DNA of 64,000 nt from Undaria pinnatifida (Eukaryota; Sar; Phaeophyceae; Laminariales; Alariaceae): the NCBI GenBank assembly GCA_012845835.1, contig JABAKD010000027.1:13252487-13316486 (forward strand), read 5' to 3'. Positions 10,230 through 22,594 of this stretch are shown here, piece by piece (within the stretch, counting starts at the first letter, position 1; the number at the start of each line of letters is the position of its first letter). A program made the position numbers and the translations under genes. The notes under the pieces are model-generated. The model was not told the DNA's origin. It worked only from the letters and a program-made list of their open reading frames with translations, and did no database searches.

Positions 10230-12029
10230 GAAACAAAAACGAAAGGACAAATAACTATTGAGCAGCATCGACATCGAATATATACAAAACAGAGATCACA
10301 GCTCGGATGCCCTTGAGACTTGAGGTTTGCTGTTTGCTCTGGTGGTGCTGGTGTTGGCGGTGATGGGGGGGGGGGGTGCTGCTATGCCGTACTCTTTCTG
10401 TGAACCAGCCGTTGGTAGAAGCGAAGCTGTGCTTTTGAAAGAGAGTACAGCACCTACAATAGTTTACTGCCGTACCGCCTCTGATGGCTCCCAGCACATA
10501 CGATATGTATGCACGTACCAGTATTTTTATCAGATACTCGCACTGATGAACTCCACATATATACCAGTAAATATAATGACCGTTTTATACTCATACCAAT
10601 ATACAACATGGTCCTTATATTTCAGGACATACTGACACCTGGTAGCAGTTGTTGTTGTTCTCACATTTAACTCGCATGATCAATACGAGCTCCTGGTGGC
10701 TGTCGATTCTGGACATAGAAGTAGTCGCACAAGCACCAACCAGCACATCAACCACTACATCCCGTAGTTTGGCTCAGCAGCGGAAGGAGAGCAACAGCGG
10801 TACTTGCCATACACTAGCAGCAGCAGCAGCAAGTGCCAGTACCAGTGGGTGCGTCGTGTTGGGTTGTGCAATGGTGGTGTTTCTCGCCTCTTTCTTCCAG
10901 TTTTTATCACACCCACCGCGACCCTGAATTAACCCCCAGTCGCCGGTCCAGCGGCATTATACCGTGTACACAGCAGCGGTAGTCTATGTATATACCAGTA
11001 TGTAACAAGTAGCAGGCACGACAAGAAATACCCGCTGCTGTCAACAAATGCCACAACGCATGACAAAGCACAAACACATCGCCAGCGGCGGCCGCGGCTC
11101 GGCAACTCAGCTGACCACCTTCTTGAATATTTGTCGGCGGTCAGCGTCCACAGAGATATAGACTATATTTCAGTATGTGCCTCGCCTTGCTGAAACAACA
11201 ACAAAGCGATTCGGCTGACTACGTACGTACGTATCGGGTCGGCTGGATCATGATGTGATTTGCAGGCCGGATTGGATTTCCTTTTTTGTTTATATTATTG
11301 AAATTGAAAACCGTCAGCTGTGAGTAAGGACCAGGTACGACCGATTTAATGGTTGAATCCCAACTTTGCGAGCGTATTTTTCTGCGATTTTTGCTTCGTG
11401 GTTTTGGTGCTGTTTAGAAACAAAATCGTTCATCTTGTCGATGAAAATGAAACCTGGTAGGACGTACATATGTACCAATGTGACCGGTACAAGAGGTGAG
11501 ATAGTCCGCGGGGGGTATGTTATGTTGTAGTGTTTCCCGATTGTCCGTCCGAATGTGATCTCAATTTCCGTTTGTACCTGTTGTGTGCCTGGTATTGTAA
11601 GAGTTCCCGGTATTACATCATTCCTTGCTTGGTATCATACCTGGCATATCGTCGCACCTTGAATATCGCACGCGCGGCAGTGCATAGGTGAGCGGACGAT
11701 AGGACCAGTAAAATCAGCGGCTACAACAGCAAATCGAAGCTCCAGCAAACAGCGCAACGAAACGAAATACGGCATGTGTGTTGTGTGATCGTCGGTTCAC
11801 GGTGTTCTGTTGTGATGTGGTGATCTGTGATGTGATGTATCCACCTAAGAGTCGCTTAAATTAAGACCAAACGAATTTTCCAAAAACTTTCTATTTTGGC
11901 AAGAAAAAGTTGGCGACACTTTCGAAAAAGACGACGGAACTTTCTACAGCGAAACATTGCGCATTTGGCAAGTTTTTACCCTGGGTAGATATTTGGCATA
12001 TTTTGTAACGCCCTCAGATTTTATTCAAA
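10230..12029. other. Mostly unassigned; TTGGCAAG words begin at its end
   Basis: Contains a Thr/Ala-rich open stretch at 10722-10848 with a gtgcgt donor (possible exon), and otherwise unique AT-rich DNA. Confidence 0.35.
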
Positions 12030-12300
12030 CCCCTCACAGCAGCAGCAGCAGCAGCAGCAGCAGCGAGCCAACGGCACGCCGACGCTCTCTATGGAGTGAA
12101 TGCTGGCGCAGAAAAGACTGCAGGCACAGCCCACGTACCTCAGAGGTTGGCAGTCCTTCCAGCCCGGCCCAAATCGCCTGGGAAAATCTGGGGCGGCTAC
12201 TGTTTGTGATTATGCTTCAGCACCCGCTCAAAATGACGCCCATGTGGCATCTACGCAGGCCTCACGGCCAGTGTCGCCAGCCCTATCATAGCTGCTACCA
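12030..12300 (+). other. Possible exon beginning with a CAG repeat
   Basis: caaacccctcacag is followed by nine CAG units (12037-12063) and about 230 bp open in more than one frame, with GC-rich codons: one frame gives Ala-rich then HADALYGVNAGAEKTAGTAH, another RLGKSGAATVCDYASAP. Could be an exon encoding a homopolymer tract. It is flanked by AT-rich DNA with TTGGCAAG motifs. Confidence 0.22.
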
Positions 12301-12673
12301 TGACACCGTGTACCCTCCGTACCTCCCGCTATTACAGAAGTTAGAGCAAGTCTAGCATCGGGCGTCGTGGGGTGGTCTGGTTTGTACAACCTTGCGTTGG
12401 CGTTATTGGCCTAAAATGGCAAGCGAAATGGCAAACCTCACTTTCCAAAACCTTGCCAACGAAGCGGAACGGAAATATCCACAGAATAGTATTGGCAAGT
12501 TTTTTGCTGTTTTGGCAAGTCCAAATGTCCAAAAACTTGCCAAAAAAGTGTCGTTCAGAAATTACATTTTATGTCGAAGTGTTTGTACAAACCCAATATA
12601 AGTCACATACGTACCGATATTGTTGTAGCACCTTTTCATTGGTATGTACCTACTCGTACATGGCCATATTGTT

Positions 12674-13118
12674 GAAATACTGCTGCTGTACCTTTTTTGT
12701 GAAGACAGCAGTAACGCACCATTTCAGGCGCCGACGCAAGGTATTATTAAAATACTGCTGCTGTACCTTTTTTGTGAAGACAGCAGTAACGCACCATTTC
12801 GGGCGCCGACGCAAGGTATTATTAAAATACTGCTGCTGTGCCTTTTTTGTGAAGAGAGCAGTAACGCACCATTTCGGGCGCCGACGCAAGGTATTATTAA
12901 AATACCTCTGCTGTACCTTTTTTGTTAAGACAGCAGAACGCACCATTTCGGGCGCCGACGCAAGGTATTATTAGAATACTGCTGCTGTGCCTTTTTTGTT
13001 AAGACAGCAGTAACGCACCATTTCGGGCGCCGACGCAAGGTATTATTAAAATACTGCTGCTGTACCTTTTTTGTGAAGACAGCAGTAACGCACCATTTCG
13101 GGCGCCGACGCAAGGTGT
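12674..13118 (+). repeat. 75-bp tandem repeat, six units
   Basis: AAATACTGCTGCTGTACCTT recurs at 12675, 12750, 12825, 12900, 12974 and 13049 (one unit is 74 bp). Each unit contains TACTGCTGCTGT and ACAGCAGTA separated by about 15 bp, so single strands can form hairpins. Long ORFs on both strands merely reflect the period being divisible by three. Confidence 0.88.
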
Positions 13119-13357
13119 TTCCAGGTTTCTGTCGCGCATTGGCCTATTTTGCGGGCTTCCCTGAGCGTGCTCCCCTTAGGTATGTGGTTGGCTTGAAACC
13201 TCGGGGGTGTTGGAAGCTGAAAATGGGGTGAGGATTAAACTCTACGCAAAGACCCCGGGAGTAGCCCGCAAGTAACACGCACCAGCACAAACGAGTTTAT
13301 TGTGGAGTCGAAATGTATGTAGTCCCTGTGTGGATAGCAGTCCCTATTACCTAGATT

Positions 13358-13530
13358 GTGAGTTAGCAACACTCGATGAACAATCGACGAGCAGTGGGAT
13401 TGCTGAACCCTATGCGCGATAAAACTTGAAGGCAAGAACCGGGGAGGAGAAGGGACGACACCTGTGACCACGGCTTGTCCAGAAGCTGGAGAGTGAAAGT
13501 GTGCAAAAAAAGAAAAGAAAAAAAAGATTG
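13358..13530 (+). mobile_element. SINE, 5'-truncated
   Basis: Begins in the body at gtgagttagcaacactcgat and runs to gtgcaaaaaaagaaaagaaa. Confidence 0.8.
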
Positions 13531-13779
13531 TACCGCCTCGTTATCACTATAACCCTTCAAGATCGTCCTGGCCCCCCGAGGCAGACTCGGAGGTGTTTGC
13601 TCATCGTTGACCCTCGAGCGTGCGGTTACGCACATAACGCATCTCGGTGTGTCTCCACACCATCTGACAAAGAGAAACACCTGGTGTTATATACCTGATA
13701 CCATACGCTTAACAGAAAACCTTGTACCTGGTATTGGATATCGTACCCAATGTAAAAAATGCCCCGAAAAATACTAACC

Positions 13780-14165
13780 TTCAACCATTGAGGCGTTTTT
13801 TGCCTGCCGTCAACCCTCGTGCCTCCGAACACAAGCCAACTAAAGGCAAGAATGTTTCCCCCCTCTCGCTGTACATGCCAAGTAACGTCAAGTACCTTCC
13901 CCCCCCCCCCGCCCTCCTTATCACAAACCAACTAACGACAAATACCCCCCCCCCTCCCCGTCCCCCTTCCGCACATCCCCATCACAAGTCAACGAACGGC
14001 AAGTAACTTACCACCCTCTTCCCGGAACACGAACCAGGCAACGCCAAAAATCCTACCCAAACACCAACCAAGTCAAGCACAAACCAAGTAGCGCCAAGTA
14101 CGAGCGCCCCCCCACACCCCACACCCTCCCCACATCCCCAGTACCGAACCAAATGACGGCAAACA
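13780..14165 (+). repeat. Degenerate C-rich tandem repeat
   Basis: Units of roughly 55-65 bp alternate CACAAACCAACTAACGRCAA-like words with long C-runs and CACATCCCCA. Related words recur at 15270-15360. Confidence 0.5.
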
Positions 14166-14183
14166 ACAATACGCGGCTGGTGG

Positions 14184-14282
14184 TAACGCCTTCACAATTG
14201 TAAACCTGTTTTTGGGGACACATTATTTGGAATTTGTGTAGGGAGGGGTTTGGGGGCTTGGAAGGGGTTGAGAACTTGGGCA
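14184..14282 (+). mobile_element. 90-bp MITE copy, diverged ends
   Basis: TAACGCCTTCACAATTGTAA to GGAAGGGGTTGAG with GGGAGGGGTTTGGGGGCTTG inside. Confidence 0.6.
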
Positions 14283-14709
14283 GTATGTAATTTCAGTTTC
14301 GAGTTCAGACGAAGCTAAGAACGTGGCCTCTTTTGTACTCGAAGTAATGAAGGGCACACCCTACAATAGGAATTCCAGCCTGGCGAGAAGTAAGAAATTC
14401 TTACCCGCTGTGGCTTAGTGTATGTTATCCTCCCCCACCCCCTCTGCTCCGTCTCGAGAGGGATGCGTGGTCAATGGTCAAATGGCTAAGGCAATCAACA
14501 AATTAGTACCCCCCCCCCCCGCCTCCTCCCCCCTCAGCACGCACCAATTAGTGGCATCCCCAATCCCCCCCACCCCCGTTCCCTGACACCGCCAACTATT
14601 ATAGCAGTAACGCCCTCCTCATGTTTTCGTATGTACCACAGCAAACGCACGACGCGAGACCCAATGAAACGCCATAATATATTAGCATCGCTCCATGATG
14701 TCACGTGTC

Positions 14710-14806
14710 TTAATGCCTTCGCTGCTGGAACCCTTGTTTGGGGATATTTCTACTTGAAGTTAGTATAGGGAGAGTTTTGTTGGGTTCCACGTAGAAGGGG
14801 TTTCGC
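14710..14806 (+). mobile_element. 90-bp MITE copy, diverged
   Basis: TTAATGCCTTCGCTGCTGGA to GTAGAAGGGGTTT; shares ACTTGAAGTTAGTATAGGGA. Confidence 0.55.
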
Positions 14807-14936
14807 AAGAGCGATGGGCCGTTCTCGGTCAAATCTGAGGACGCGACGAACGTCAGCCGCCCGCCGTTGTTTCAGCGCCATCGCTCGTCCCACCCTTACC
14901 CCTCACCCGGCACGAAAACTACAGACCAACTGCACA

Positions 14937-15267
14937 GTAGAGGTCCTCCAGTATTGCGGTGGTGTGCGAGAGTAATATGACCGCCTTACAGAGGGAAGCC
15001 GCCTTAATCATTCCGGCAAATGAATGCAATTCCCCAGTCGTGACCGCCTTATATCGGGATACCGCCTTATTAGTACCACTGCAGCAGTAGGGGTCCTTCA
15101 GTAAGACGGTGGTGTGCGAGAGCAATATGACCGCCTTATGGAGGGAAGCCGCCTTCTTGATTCCGGAAAATCAGTTCAATTCCCCAGTCGTGACCGCCTT
15201 ATATCGGTGTATCGCCTTGTATTGGGGACCGCATTACTTAGACCGCCTTTTTTGGGCAACCCCTACT
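14937..15267 (+). mobile_element. GTAGGGGTCCT MITE, tandem pair
   Basis: Two copies about 150 bp apart (14937-15082, 15087-15267) share GGTGTGCGAGAG, AATATGACCGCCTTA and CAGTCGTGACCGCCTTATAT. The second ends in an inverted AACCCCTAC. Confidence 0.65.
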
Positions 15268-15375
15268 ACTATAGCCAAGTACCCCTCCCTTCCCCCGCCA
15301 CAAGCCAACTACGTAGAGCGCCAAGTATCCTACCCCGCTCTCCTCCCCTTCACCAAGACAACCCAACTACTAAAT

Positions 15376-15560
15376 AACAGGGATTTTCGCGGGTCATGAC
15401 GCGGCCCACGGATCGGGTCATGAGGTTTCAGGTGGTTTTCGAAATCTCACGGGTCGGGTCGAACCTGGTAAGGAAGTTTGTCAAATGTCACACGTTGGCG
15501 CAAATCACCCTGACGCGTTCCGGCCGGCGATAGGTGATTTGACTCGTGGAAAGCCCTGAT
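15376..15560 (+). mobile_element. CAGGG-ended element (hAT-like MITE)
   Basis: CAGGGATTTTCGCGGGTCAT at the left and CTCGTGGAAAGCCCTG at the right; internal palindromic GGGTCGGGTC words. Confidence 0.45.
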
Positions 15561-15895
15561 ATATACCGCGAAATACCCCCTCCTGTAGTACCTTGCGGCT
15601 GTTTTTCGGAGCTCTGCTTTTTTTTTGGTCTCTGGCTACAGCTTTTTTGTCAAGAAACGGCACTTTCTTTCGGCCCTTGACAGACGGGAGTTTTCCAATA
15701 ATTTGCCGTGACTGACGCCGAACAACTAGGTTTTAGTATGGAACGTTTTTTGTTGACACCCTTGACGGCTGTCCACTTTTTCTTTGCTAACCCGTCGCCT
15801 GGTATCTTTTTTTGCTGGCTGGTGCGTTTGGCGTGATGTGCTTGCAGATGAAGAAATATTTCGTATCATAGCTGGTACCTGGTATGATATATCAG

Positions 15896-16550
<655 letters not shown>

Positions 16551-16731
16551 TATATCATGAGGGAATGTACACCCGGTAACACGCGCGATCGAAGTATCAC
16601 GCGTAGCTTGCAAGGATGAGTTTTGATCAGAAATTCCTTTTTGGTCGACCTCACACACACAGCTCAAGTGCTTTTTTTCCATTTTTTTCAAGGCGTATAT
16701 ACAAGGATACCTTGTATCCGTATACAGCAGT

Positions 16732-16930
16732 ATTCGTGGGGACTTTTTCTTGTGCACAAATTGACTTGCGGAAAGCGCGAGAGCGTGAGTCAGCAACACT
16801 CGATGAAAAATCGACGAGCAGTGGGATTGCTGAACCCTATGCGCGATAAAAATCGAAGGCAAGCACGGGGGGGGGGAAGGGACGACACCTGTGACCACGG
16901 CTTGTCCAGAAAACGGAAAGTAGATGTGTG
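16732..16930 (+). mobile_element. SINE, 5'-truncated
   Basis: Begins at attcgtggggactttttctt; the body is near-consensus and the tail ends at ccagaaaacggaaagtag. Confidence 0.8.
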
Positions 16931-17383
16931 TGACTATATGTAAAGTACCAGTCAACTGGTCGGTTGACATTGCCAGGTATATCTTCGCCAACAGTCCTAT
17001 CCGAATGCAGAACGCGGACCGGAGTCCCAGGCGCCACATCGAATGGCTATACAATAGTGAAGAACAAACCGGAGCGTTGGGGTTTTGGACACGAATGGAG
17101 AAATGGCCTTTGTTTTTTCAACGTTTGTTTTGCTTGGTTTTAGTAAAACCCCCCGCTCACCTGTCTGTGCGCTCTCGACAACAGGAATGCGGCGTACGTT
17201 CGTTCGTTCGTTCGTTCTTCTTTTTCGTGTTGCCCTGATCTTATTCGGATATTTTTTTCGTGGTAGTTTAGGTTTAGCTCGTACTACTGCTTGTTTGTTT
17301 GTTTTGTAAGCGGTGTGTGAAGTGAGACCAAACCGTGGTTCGGGGCAAATTAAAAACCCTGGTATGGTGGTATATACATGAAG

Positions 17384-17750
17384 CCAGTCGCCCCGGTGGC
17401 GCATCAGGTCATCTTCGAGCCTGGTATAGGTCGGTTTCGTGAGTTCGAGTCCCCCCGAATGCATACAAGTACTCGTATAATTTCATGCCTGGTAGGGACT
17501 TTTTCTTGTGCACGGAGTAGATTGCGGACCGCGCGAGAGCGTTGAGTTGGCAACACTCGAGGAAAAATCGACGAGCAGTGGGATTGCTGAACCCTATGCG
17601 CGATAAAAATTGAAGGCAAGAACCGGGGGGGAGAATGGATGACACCTGTGACCACGGCTTGTCCAGAAGCTGGAAAGTAAAGAAGTGTGAGAGACAACAA
17701 GAAAAGGAAAAAAGAAAACAATGAGATGACATGACGCCATATAAACGCAA
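17384..17750 (+). mobile_element. tRNA-derived SINE, long-tail subfamily
   Basis: Full head (cagtcgccccggtggcgcat) to tail, then a 3' extension gaaaaggaaaaaagaaaaca followed by atgagatgacatgacgcca, shared almost exactly with the copy at 26339-26690. Confidence 0.85.
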
Positions 17751-17866
17751 ACATGTGAAGTACATTTGTACTCACAAGGACGAAGAGCATGCATTTAGGC
17801 ATAGTGCTCAAAAAACGATGCTGGTAAATAGAAACCACAACTTAACGTTCTGTAAAGAACGTGCTG

Positions 17867-20587
17867 TCAACATTGCTTCCGAAGGAGCATGCAGGCTTGC
17901 TTGGACTCCTCCTCAGCGGAGGTACCCAGCACCTCGCACTCTTGTTTTTTGTCGATGATCTTGTGGACCTGTCCACAAACGTTGAAGCATAGCGGGAGGA
18001 CGTCGATAAGTATGTGTAAAAAAGTATTCTTACTTCTCTCCAGCAGACGTCGTTACCATCCAAACTATTGGAGCTCCTTCTTTCGTTGTTAGTAATTGTT
18101 GTGGTATTGTTGTACTTGCTCTTGGTACTTGGAAGAAGAGCCGCACTGCATATATCCACACGCAATCCCCTAGTCTCGAGCAAGAGACATGGATGTCTCA
18201 AATATTATTAGTAATGGGGACTCGTGAGACACAGGACGCAAGATAAGAGTAGAACGTACCTCGATGTCGAACGCCCTCTTGGCACCGTGGGAATGGAATG
18301 CGGGAGGTATATTGAGCAAGTGGTCGCCTGCCTTCTTCAAGAGGAGGTCACCGACCTTGATGTCGCCGGTGCACTTCGTGTTTATGTCCTCGCCGACTTG
18401 GCGGCCCTCGGCGACTGCTTCGCAGGGCTTCTGCAAACGACAACAACGGATGGGAATACCTCGCGTTCAGTGAACGTTCAAAATAGTAAGGCCACTTAAT
18501 AGTAGCTGTCGTCGGTTTCCAAAGTTTAAAAGGAAGTTGTAACACTGCTGTTGTAATGAAAGCGGTCGTTTATGGGCAAAGCCCTGCCTGGTACCACAAC
18601 GTTGCGAACACCTGTGAAACCACCACTGGGACAGGAACGAACGGGATTCACAGTCGCAACTGGTAAGCGGAAGCCCCGGTATACTGCTATATAAGGCCTA
18701 CCGGCGGAATACCGACAACGAAGGGAAATAGTCAGCACCTGCTGTATATAGTCTATTGTTCGGTACCACTCTATTACTGCTGCTATCAATACTAGTACGA
18801 CCGACGTGTACTGCGATTCCTGAAGAGGTTGCGCACCCTACTTTTACTCGGTATTACGAATAGTTTATGTGGTTGTATGAAAAATGAGTGACAGTAGTAC
18901 ACCGCGTCACTACGTGAACAACTCGCTAACCCCAATCACGGGACTGCTCTCCAGCACCACCGAGGTTAACATCAGCTTCTGTTTACTGCTATATATCAAC
19001 CTCCAGTGTGTGCTGCGACTGGTGCTGATGGTATGATGCTGCTGTGTTATTTATCACTGCATGGACCATTTTTACAACCCTGGCTGACCCCAGTGACGGG
19101 ACTTGCCCGTTTTCATTGCGTCTTACATGTATGGACTAGATACCACGTAGTCGTAGTCGTGCATCCAAAAAGTGTGTTTATATCACAGCACAAAGCGTCA
19201 CTGCATGGACCACTTGTTCAACCCCCGCTTACCCCGATGGCGGGACTGCCCCATACTCGTACTCGTACACACACGAAGTGTGTTTGGTTGCATGTATCTG
19301 AACTAAATCGGTACGAAATATATATACAAGTACTGTCACCAATATAGACTTTAGTTCACATGTCGGTAGATTTTTATTTGTTTGTAATGGGCGAGCATGC
19401 TACCATATACTCCGCATACATGTATATATAAAAAGCATAGATATACGTATAGTCTTATGTATATTTTTTTTCACACTTCTACTTTCCAGCTTCTGGACAA
19501 GCCGTGGACACAGGTGTCGTCCCTTCTCCCCCCCTGTTCTTGCCTTCAAATTTTTTATCGCGCATAGGGTTCAGCAATCCCACTGCTCGTCGATTTTTCA
19601 TCGAGTGTTGCTAACTCATGCTCTCGCGCTTTCCGCAAGTCAAGTTGTGCACAAGAAGTCCCCACGAGTTTGTTTTTGTTGTTGTTGTTGTTCTCACATT
19701 AACTCGCATAATCAAGTCCGTGGTCACAAGAGTATGCACTCGGGGGAATTCGAACCCACGAAACTGACCTATACCAGGCTCGAAGATAACCTGATGCGCC
19801 ACCGGGGCGACCGATATATGTGTGTGTGTTCTTCACATTAAACCGTTCTTCTACTCGTCGACATCCAGCACACCCAGTGTCCGTACTGATTCTTCACCCT
19901 AGAAAGATCAGCTCTGTGGTCACTAGCTACGACACAGAGATGATGCATCGTAATGCATTCGACAACGCAATGTCATGCCCTAGTACTGGGTACGACAGGC
20001 ACAACATACATACGTCAGCAACAGAAATACATTGGAAGAGAGAATACGAAATAAACAAAAACAAAAACAAAAACAAAATAATAAAAAGAAAACAAATAAA
20101 ACAAAGATAAAAATAAAAACAAAAATGAAACAAACAAAATGAAGGGGGAATCGAAGAAACAACCCAACCGGAAAGGAGAGCCAAAGCTCGGAAAAGAAAC
20201 ATAATAAAATAAAATAAAATAAAGTAAAACCAAAATAAGATAATCCGAACACGAGCCAAAAACCTGGACACGCAAGGAGGGAACAAAGATGTACGTATCA
20301 ATATATAGTTTATTTTTCATGTATGAGGACCTGTATATATTTCGTACCAGTATATATTTTTCCCACCTATTTTTCAAATTTGGTTTTCCACAAATAGGCG
20401 AGCGTACCACCATAAACCCTGGTAATCCCGACATCGACTACGGCGGTACCATCTGCCACCTCAAACTCTACTCTGAACGGAGTTATTCCACCGAAAGATT
20501 GAATTTTCCAAGCAATCGTCGCGGGTGATGAATACCTACTGCTGTTGTGACCACGGACTCTAGATGTTTGACAAGAGTTGATGTGCG

Positions 20588-20630
<43 letters not shown>

Positions 20631-20800
20631 CCTACTGTATGTACCAGTACGTTCTCACCAGTACGTACTTTTCTTTACAGGTGAAGTGCTTCATCTGGTG
20701 GGCAGTATTGGTATCTTTGACCGTCGGTGGTTTGCTCTTTGATGCCTGTATCTCCACGTCTCCGGGAGCTCGTTGTTGCCCATATGTAGCACTGCTGTGG
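17867..20800 (-). CDS. Unrecognised protein, three 3' exons, Cys-containing C-terminus
   Basis: Function unknown. Exons on the minus strand are 20800-20659, 18430-18260 and 17968-17867, ending in TGA. The first begins after a ...CCACTCAG acceptor and ends at a gtgagaac donor. The second (57 codons) lies between tcgtttgcag and gtacgttc and starts KPCEAVAEGRQVGEDINTK, with lysine-rich VGDLLLKK and HSHGAKRAFDIE later. The third follows tttgtggacag and reads VHKIIDKKQECEVLG, then SAEEESKQACMLLRKQC. Joins are all phase 0 and codon use is exon-like. The upstream exon must end in phase 2 and was not found. Four or five cysteines are spread over the last two exons. The 2.2-kb intron between the first two listed exons holds a tandem repeat, a SINE and other dispersed repeats, as in the kinase gene. 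I do not recognise a domain. Confidence 0.55.
18890..19260 (+). repeat. Degenerate 148-bp tandem repeat
   Basis: GCGTCACTGCATGGACCACT- and CCCCRATGGCGGGACTGCCC-like words recur near 18905, 19047 and 19195. Lies in the large intron of the minus-strand gene. Confidence 0.5.
19466..19813 (-). mobile_element. tRNA-derived SINE interrupted by a CAA-tailed fragment
   Basis: Reverse-complement SINE from tcacacttctactttccagc to cgccaccggggcgaccg. Between 19672 and 19735 it contains a GTT array plus ctcacattaactcgcataat, the 3' end of the CAA-tailed retroposon. Confidence 0.8.
19826..19977 (+). repeat. Dispersed repeat F, full copy
   Basis: Adds the left part ttcacattaaaccgttcttc missing at the window start. 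Abuts the head of a SINE. Confidence 0.7.
20540..20635 (+). mobile_element. CAA-tailed retroposon 3' fragment
   Basis: gttgtgaccacggactctag, acaagagttgatgtgcgaca then (ACA)n. Confidence 0.5.
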
Positions 20801-20937
20801 CTGAGTGGCGTAGTGGACAGCAGCCCTCAAAACGACACCCTTGAAACAACACCGCTGCCATGGTTTTGTGGGTTGTTGACTATGTGGTGATGTAGGGTCG
20901 CCTACTTCTAATACTTTGTGTGGCTGCCGGTACGTGG

Positions 20938-21165
20938 CGATGGATAGTTTCCGCGCACAGACTGCCTAACATCACCCTGTTGACTCTGATAGCTACACTG
21001 TAGTTGCAAGGGGAGTCGCCGACCTATATCCTCAATGAGGACACACAAGCCGTAATACGCGCGATCGGAGTATCACACAGCTTGCAAAGATGAGTTTCGA
21101 CAAAATATTCGATCTCACAGCTGGAGTGTATTTTTATTTTTATAATATTATATTATGCCTGGTAC
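20938..21165 (-). mobile_element. Foldback right arm alone
   Basis: gtttccgcgcacagactgcc to cacagctggagtgtattttt. No matching left arm adjoins. Confidence 0.7.
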
Positions 21166-21439
21166 GTGGAGTGTAACACGTGCAGAGCACCTGGTCTATG
21201 GGCTATGACATAGCGGGAATAAAGAGCATCATGGCCCATATCATATGTACCATAGTTCACTTTTATTTTCAGTCGATATTGCGGGGGCAAAGGGCGAACA
21301 CGCCATATTTCTGATCAGGCGACTTTCCGCAATAAGGCGGTAATTTTGCTTTGGCACCCCCCCGCGTTCTTGGCGTTCTTGGGGAAGCCCTGCTGCATGA
21401 CAGAGTGAGCACGACATAGCCCGTACTCAATTACATTGT

Positions 21440-21650
21440 ATTATATATTTTACAAAATAAAAATACGCTCCGATTATTTCGTCGAAATTCATCTTTGCAA
21501 GCTGTGTTTGATACTCCGATCACGTGTATTGCTGGGTGTGTGTCCTCATTAGACTATGGATATGGGTGGGCGACTCACTCCCCTTGGAACTACAACGTAG
21601 CTTGTACCAGGGTCAACAGGGTGATGTTAGTCAGTCTGTGCGCGGAATTA
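21440..21650 (+). mobile_element. Foldback left arm alone
   Basis: aaaataaaaatacgctccga to gtcagtctgtgcgcgga. Lies 275 bp after a right arm, an inside-out order suggesting deletion between neighbours. Confidence 0.65.
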
Positions 21651-21732
21651 AATATTATACAAATTAAAGTGGAATTATATACCTGGTACACACCATACAC
21701 AGCAGTACCAGGTACCGGTACGTATGTGTTAT

Positions 21733-21800
21733 GACAAAATAGTGTAGACACGTCAGCTGTGAGTTCGATAACTATAGGTTTGATACTCATCTTTGCAAGC
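21733..21800 (+). mobile_element. Lone end of the 3.1-kb element subfamily
   Basis: cacgtcagctgtgagttcga and gatactcatctttgcaagct match the ends at 56651 and 59618-59675. Confidence 0.5.
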
Positions 21801-21950
21801 TGCGGGATACACCTAATTTTGTGACTACAGTGGAGGAGTTAAGTTGACGCACGATGTGGGGGAAATAAGCGGAAGTATGCGTGGTGAGCTTTACTTTTTC
21901 TTTTGAATAAGTGTTAGTACCAGCACTATATGGGTTTCCTCCAGGTGGGT

Positions 21951-22122
21951 CCTCCAGTAAGGCGGTGGCGTGCGAGAGCAATATGACCGCCTTATAGAGG
22001 GAAGCCGCCTTAATCTTTCCAGGCTATGAGTGCAATTCCCTAGTCGTGACCGCCTTATATCGGGATACCGCCTTGTATTGGGGACCGCATTACTCAGACC
22101 GTCCTTTTTGAGGACCCCTACT
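21951..22122 (+). mobile_element. GTAGGGGTCCT MITE, complete copy
   Basis: GTGGGTCCTCCAGTAAGGCG at the left, GACCGTCCTTTTTGAGGACC then CCTA at the right, forming terminal inverted repeats around the same body as the copies at 15 kb. Confidence 0.65.
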
Positions 22123-22167
22123 CGTACTGCGTACAAGTTACTATTGAAATGCGTGTGGTATGTGTTC

Positions 22168-22275
22168 GAGAACAAACACGCAATGCGTGTTGAAAATACG
22201 TGGAAGTGTGGTGAGCTAAAGCTTTATTTTTCCCCATCCGCCGGAGGATAAAAAAGAAAAAAAAAGAAAAAAAAA
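22168..22275 (-). repeat. T-tailed repeat G, partial
   Basis: gaaaatacgtggaagtgtgg and cccatccgccggaggataaa with an A-rich run. Confidence 0.6.
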
Positions 22276-22594
22276 AAAGCGTGTGATATGTGTACGAGAA
22301 CGAGCAACACGTAATAACGTGTGATATGTGTACGAGAACAAGCAATACGTAGTTGCGTGTGATACGATATGTGTATATACGAGAACAGACATGCACGAGT
22401 ACGAAAGAATGCCGATTGAGAAGTACAAAAACACAGAAAAAGCGATGCCAAGAGGACAACAACGACAGATCATAACAACATACAGCAACAAGTACGCCTA
22501 GTTTTGTGGTTGTTCCTGTCGACTGTACTGCTGTGATGGTGAGAGCGCTATCGCCCATGTTATGGCCCCTATTTTCTTTGTTGATCATCTCTTC

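Noticed and set aside
12372-12974. 200-aa + ORF with repeated Cys/Phe blocks
   Set aside because: Produced by the 75-bp tandem array; the period is a multiple of three, so frames stay open on both strands.
12674-13118. CRISPR array
   Set aside because: Contiguous tandem repeat with no unique spacers in a eukaryotic context.
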